The position numbers and the translations under genes are program-made. Below the pieces are notes generated by a model. It searched no databases. It was not told the origin of the DNA and saw nothing but the letters and a program-made list of their open reading frames with translations. A stretch of DNA of 64,000 nt from Peptoniphilus sp. KCTC 25270 (GTDB lineage: Bacteria > Bacillota > Clostridia > Tissierellales > Peptoniphilaceae), in contig NZ_JAJMZJ010000001.1 in NCBI RefSeq assembly GCF_021012875.1, positions 62,001-126,000 on the forward strand, in the 5' to 3' direction. Numbering within the stretch: position 1 is the stretch's first letter; every line of letters begins with the position of its first letter. This document shows, piece after piece, positions 61,109 to 64,000 of this stretch.

Positions 61109-62955
61109 TGCCATTCTTCAATTTGTTCATAGAAAACAGAGGGTTTTGTTAAAAGGTGGTTGACGGTTTTAGGGGAAATCAAATAGAGATTTTTCCTTGC
61201 CCGGCTCATGGCAACGTAAAACAAGCGTCGTTCTTCTTCCAATTCTTCAAAATCTTTTCCATCGGCTCGAGTTAAAGCCATAGGGGAAGGAATAATATCT
61301 TCGATTAAATCAATCAAAAAGACCGTATCGAATTCCAGGCCTTTTGCCCCGTGGAAAGTGGATAAAAATAAATTTTCGTTGTCAATATAACCGCCCTTTA
61401 AGAGTTGATCCAAATAAAGGATTCGCCCCATAAAGGTTTCTTTATCTTTGGCGTGTTTGGCAATGTGTTTCATATAGAAGAGAATGCGCAAAGAAGCATG
61501 TTCTGAAGAACCAAAGGTCTTGGCGTGTTTGGTAATGTAGGTACGATAGTTTAAGTCGTATTCAATAAATCGAAAAGCTTGGTTTAGGGGGAGAGTCTTT
61601 AGATGACGGAAATTCTCCCGCAATTCTCGAAGATTTTTTTGTAAATAGGGGGGAATGTCGTCCCTTGCCATGGTATCAATAACAGAATTTCCCTTGGCAT
61701 GTTTTTTGGCGTATTCAATATTTTTTTTGGAAACATATCCGTTGATTTTGTAATAAAATCTTTCGTATAGATCCAAGCGTGTTGGATCTTGGGCAAATTC
61801 TAAAATCATGAGAAGATCCTTCAAAACCCAGTGGTGGGTGAGGGTGTTTTTTGTATCTCGGCAACGAAAGCTAATTTCTCTTTGTTCTAAGGTTTCAATC
61901 AATCCTAGAGCCGAAATATTATTTCGGTACAATACCGCCACTTCCCCAAGATCCTCTTTGGCCATTTCCCGTAGAATAAATTCGTATTGAGCCTTCAAAT
62001 CATTCAGACGGAAAAATTTTGGTTCGATTCCTTTTTCATGAAAGGTTTGGATGTCTTTTTGGAATCGTTCTTCGTTTTGTTCAATAAATCGGCGACAGGT
62101 AGAAACAATTTCTGGTGTAGACCGAAAATTTATGGAAAGATAGAAGGATTTCAAGTCGGGATAAATGGTTTTTAAGCGAAAGAGAGCCTTGTAATCTGCT
62201 CCGCGAAATCCGTAGATGCTTTGGTCGTCGTCGGCGACGATAAATAAATTGTTGTGAGGTTTTGCGATGGATTGAATGATTCGCATCTGCTGAAAAGAAG
62301 TGTCCTGTCCTTCATCTACTTGAATGTAGTCGTAGGCTTTTCGAACGCTTCGAAGAAGGGAAGCATCCTTTTGCAAAATGGAGATTGACAGGGTAATCAT
62401 ATCGTCAAAATCAATCCATAATTTTTCCTTTTTTAATTTTTCGTATTGAAAATAAATGGCGTAAAACTGAGTGGTTTGACAATCTCGACTCTGACCGTAG
62501 GATTCAGGGGAGATGGATTTGTTTTTTACCATTCCAATTTCACGAACCATAGCCTCTAGTTGATCTTCATTGGGAAGAGTATGGTTTACGGATTTATAAA
62601 TATCTTTTAAAATTTGGTATTTAGAGGGACCCTTTCCTCCTTCAATTAAGGTATATTGCCGTCCGGTTTTTCGTTCGTAAGAGCGAATAATGGAATAACA
62701 AAAACTATGAATCGTAGAAAAAACAGGACGTTGTCGCATTTCAGGAAATAGCTGTTCAAAACGTTTTTGAATGTCTTTGGCCGCTGTTCGAGAAAAAGTA
62801 ATGGTTAAAATCCGAGAGGGATGAATTCCCTGTTCCAATAATTGTTTTGTACGCCAAAGAAGCATGGTGGTTTTTCCTGATCCAGGAACAGCCAATACCA
62901 ATGCTGGCCCGTCTTTATGGGCGATGGCGAGTTCTTGTTCTTTTGTTAAATTCAT
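61090..62955 (-). CDS. UvrD/Rep-family ATP-dependent DNA helicase
   Basis: A 621-residue superfamily-1A helicase: Walker A AVPGSGKTTMLLWRT, motif Ia TITFSRTAA, Walker B and motif II YIQVDEGQDTSF, motif III VADDDQSIYGFRGAD, motif V STFHGAKGLEFDTVFLIDL and motif VI RRLFYVAMSRA. It is shorter than PcrA (about 730 residues) and lacks its C-terminal extension. AGGAGG precedes the ATG. Confidence 0.93.
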   Translation of the reverse strand: MNLTKEQELAIAHKDGPALVLAVPGSGKTTMLLWRTKQLLEQGIHPSRILTITFSRTAAKDIQKRFEQLFPEMRQRPVFSTIHSFCYSIIRSYERKTGRQYTLIEGGKGPSKYQILKDIYKSVNHTLPNEDQLEAMVREIGMVKNKSISPESYGQSRDCQTTQFYAIYFQYEKLKKEKLWIDFDDMITLSISILQKDASLLRSVRKAYDYIQVDEGQDTSFQQMRIIQSIAKPHNNLFIVADDDQSIYGFRGADYKALFRLKTIYPDLKSFYLSINFRSTPEIVSTCRRFIEQNEERFQKDIQTFHEKGIEPKFFRLNDLKAQYEFILREMAKEDLGEVAVLYRNNISALGLIETLEQREISFRCRDTKNTLTHHWVLKDLLMILEFAQDPTRLDLYERFYYKINGYVSKKNIEYAKKHAKGNSVIDTMARDDIPPYLQKNLRELRENFRHLKTLPLNQAFRFIEYDLNYRTYITKHAKTFGSSEHASLRILFYMKHIAKHAKDKETFMGRILYLDQLLKGGYIDNENLFLSTFHGAKGLEFDTVFLIDLIEDIIPSPMALTRADGKDFEELEEERRLFYVAMSRARKNLYLISPKTVNHLLTKPSVFYEQIEEWHKKNPS

Positions 62956-63033
62956 AGTTTTCCTCCTTCTATAAGAGTATAACAGTTTCTGGAAGGAAAT
63001 AGAAATATCCTTTTCAATAGATGGGAATTGGGG

Positions 63034-63039
63034 TATAAT
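63034..63039 (+). promoter_or_regulatory. -10 element of the PAP2 gene
   Basis: A consensus TATAAT lies 30 bases before the PAP2 start; the -35 (TTTTCA) at 17 bases is weak. Confidence 0.6.
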
Positions 63040-63068
63040 GGGATTAGTCGAATGTTCAGGTGGTGAAA

Positions 63069-63617
63069 ATGAAAAATCCTTTTAAAGTTTTTGACGATTT
63101 TTTCATACAACGATTGAATAGGGACTTGAAACATCCCGTTTTTAACGTGTTTTTCTATTATTACACCTATCTTGCAGGGCCTACTGTATTGGGAATTTTT
63201 TCTCTTGTGGCTTTGGTTTTGGGAGATCGATGGTTAGGCGTTGCAAGTCGGGAAATGGTTCTCAGCCTCGTTTTGAGTACGATTGTCGCAACAATTTTGA
63301 AGAAAATTTTTACGAGAAATCGCCCCTACTGGATTTTAGAAAATCTAAATACGTATGGAATTGATTTAACGGATTATTCTTTTCCGTCGGGACATACAAC
63401 GGCAGCATTTACGATAGCAACCGCCCTTTCGTTGAATTTTCCTTCATGGACGGTTCTGTTTGTAATAATGGCACTGCTTATTGCAATATCTCGTGTATAT
63501 TTGGCAGTGCATTACCCTACAGATGTTGTTGCAGGAATGATAATAGGTATAGGGACAGGTTTTATTGTACATATATTGGTATTTCCTTGGATCATGGTAC
63601 GGTTCATAGGCCAATAA
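63069..63617 (+). CDS. PAP2-family phosphatase
   Basis: A 182-residue membrane phosphatase with about five helices. The three PAP2 motifs are KKIFTRNRPYW, FPSGHTTAAF and SRVYLAVHYPTDVVAG. Such enzymes remove phosphate from lipid phosphates, including undecaprenyl pyrophosphate. The ATG at 63069 has GGTGGTG upstream and is preferred over two GTG codons before it. Confidence 0.93.
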   Translation: MKNPFKVFDDFFIQRLNRDLKHPVFNVFFYYYTYLAGPTVLGIFSLVALVLGDRWLGVASREMVLSLVLSTIVATILKKIFTRNRPYWILENLNTYGIDLTDYSFPSGHTTAAFTIATALSLNFPSWTVLFVIMALLIAISRVYLAVHYPTDVVAGMIIGIGTGFIVHILVFPWIMVRFIGQ

Positions 63618-63641
63618 GATGAATTTAGGAGGCAAATGATT

Positions 63642-64000
63642 ATGGTAATGACAAATTTTTTACAAAAAAGAAAAACAGTTCGTGATTACAAATCCAATGC
63701 ATTGGATGCTGTAACTCTAAAAGAAGTACGCGATATTTTAGCCCAAGTAGAAGCACAAGAAAATTCAGAAGTGTTGAATTTTGCTTTCTTCGAAAATGGA
63801 AAAATTATTGCAGACGGTTTAGAAGGAAAAGCTGGATATGGTGGAGTTATGATTCATGCCCCACATTACATCTCATTGGAAGTAAATAGTACTGATGAAG
63901 CAGAATTGGTTCGTACAGGCTATTTCTTAGAAAAAGTAAACACTGCTTTGGTTGAAAAAGATTTGGGAACTTGCTGGATTACAGTGGACCAAGTAGACGA
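63642..64000 (+). CDS. Nitroreductase-family protein, 5' part
   Basis: The frame starts VMTNFLQKRKTVRDYKSN, the FMN phosphate-binding start of nitroreductases, and continues through APHYISLEVN and YFLEKVNTALVEKDLGTCWI before the window ends. AGGAGG is nine bases before the ATG at 63642; ATGs at 63636 and 63648 are less well placed. It is different from the two nitroreductases at 3287 and 5371. Confidence 0.88.
   Translation, partial: MVMTNFLQKRKTVRDYKSNALDAVTLKEVRDILAQVEAQENSEVLNFAFFENGKIIADGLEGKAGYGGVMIHAPHYISLEVNSTDEAELVRTGYFLEKVNTALVEKDLGTCWITVDQVD

Overview
The window looks like a chromosome segment of a low-GC, anaerobic, monoderm Bacillota (Clostridia/Tissierellia-like). The grounds are AT-rich sequence, AGGAGG-type ribosome binding sites, many rho-independent hairpins, sortases, a DUF2975/HTH pair, an [FeFe] hydrogenase, and L10-leader, TPP, FMN and cobalamin RNA elements of the Firmicutes type. 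The species cannot be named from the sequence. No rRNA, tRNA or CRISPR array was seen.

Layout. 1-3.1 kb: a class B sortase, then decayed remnants (a frameshifted class D sortase against the C-terminal end of an FtsX/BceB-like permease) and a TraX-family membrane protein. 3.3-8.2 kb: two nitroreductases, a membrane-bound XRE regulator, two unknown small proteins and a membrane-tethered PstS-like protein. 8.27-8.97 kb: a gene-free block of palindromic repeats. 9.1-12 kb: two lipoproteins and a DUF2975/HTH pair. 12-18.2 kb: pepT, an HI0933-family flavoprotein, rplJ-rplL behind an L10 leader, azlCD and an NCS2 purine permease. 18.2-21.3 kb (minus strand): a Ni/Co ECF transporter with a His-rich lipoprotein. 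21.5-24.5 kb: TspO-like, M17 aminopeptidase, TatD. 24.6-27.5 kb: a TPP-riboswitch operon for uptake of a thiamine precursor. 27.7-29.9 kb: an OpuC/EgtU-type permease-binding-protein fusion with its ATPase. 30-36.6 kb: amidohydrolase with IclR regulator, L,D-transpeptidase, ribU behind an FMN riboswitch, bL25, DegV. 36.8-39.6 kb: a lipoprotein with two FMN-binding-like repeats, ApbE and a membrane protein. 39.6-42.5 kb: pgpA, queT, a 2Fe-2S protein and an [FeFe] hydrogenase. 42.5-45.5 kb: cobalamin riboswitch with a BtuFCD-type importer. 45.5-47.5 kb: a HEPN plus PD-(D/E)xK-like protein, rplM-rpsI. 47.8-53.9 kb: a rearranged type I restriction-modification locus. 54-57.6 kb: ribD-ribE-ribBA-ribH behind a second FMN riboswitch. 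57.7-64 kb: ACT-domain protein, DUF711 protein, PiT/DUF47, UvrD-like helicase, PAP2 phosphatase and the start of a third nitroreductase.

How the parts fit. Flavin supply (rib operon and RibU, both FMN-riboswitch controlled) can feed ApbE, which may attach FMN to the two-repeat lipoprotein, suggesting an extracytoplasmic flavin electron-transfer module. Cofactor uptake is prominent: thiamine precursor, riboflavin, queuosine precursor, cobalamin and Ni/Co.

The most unusual region is the type I locus. hsdM is split exactly inside its SAM-binding DPxCGSG motif by about 1.54 kb made of two tandem modules. Each has a near-identical 40-nt palindromic head, a GNAT acetyltransferase gene and a related 23-nt tail, and neither encodes a transposase. 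Next to it, an hsdS copy with an amber codon faces a silent inverted hsdS cassette, with a tyrosine recombinase between 37-nt inverted repeats, which is the layout of a phase-variable specificity switch. No hsdR lies in the locus.
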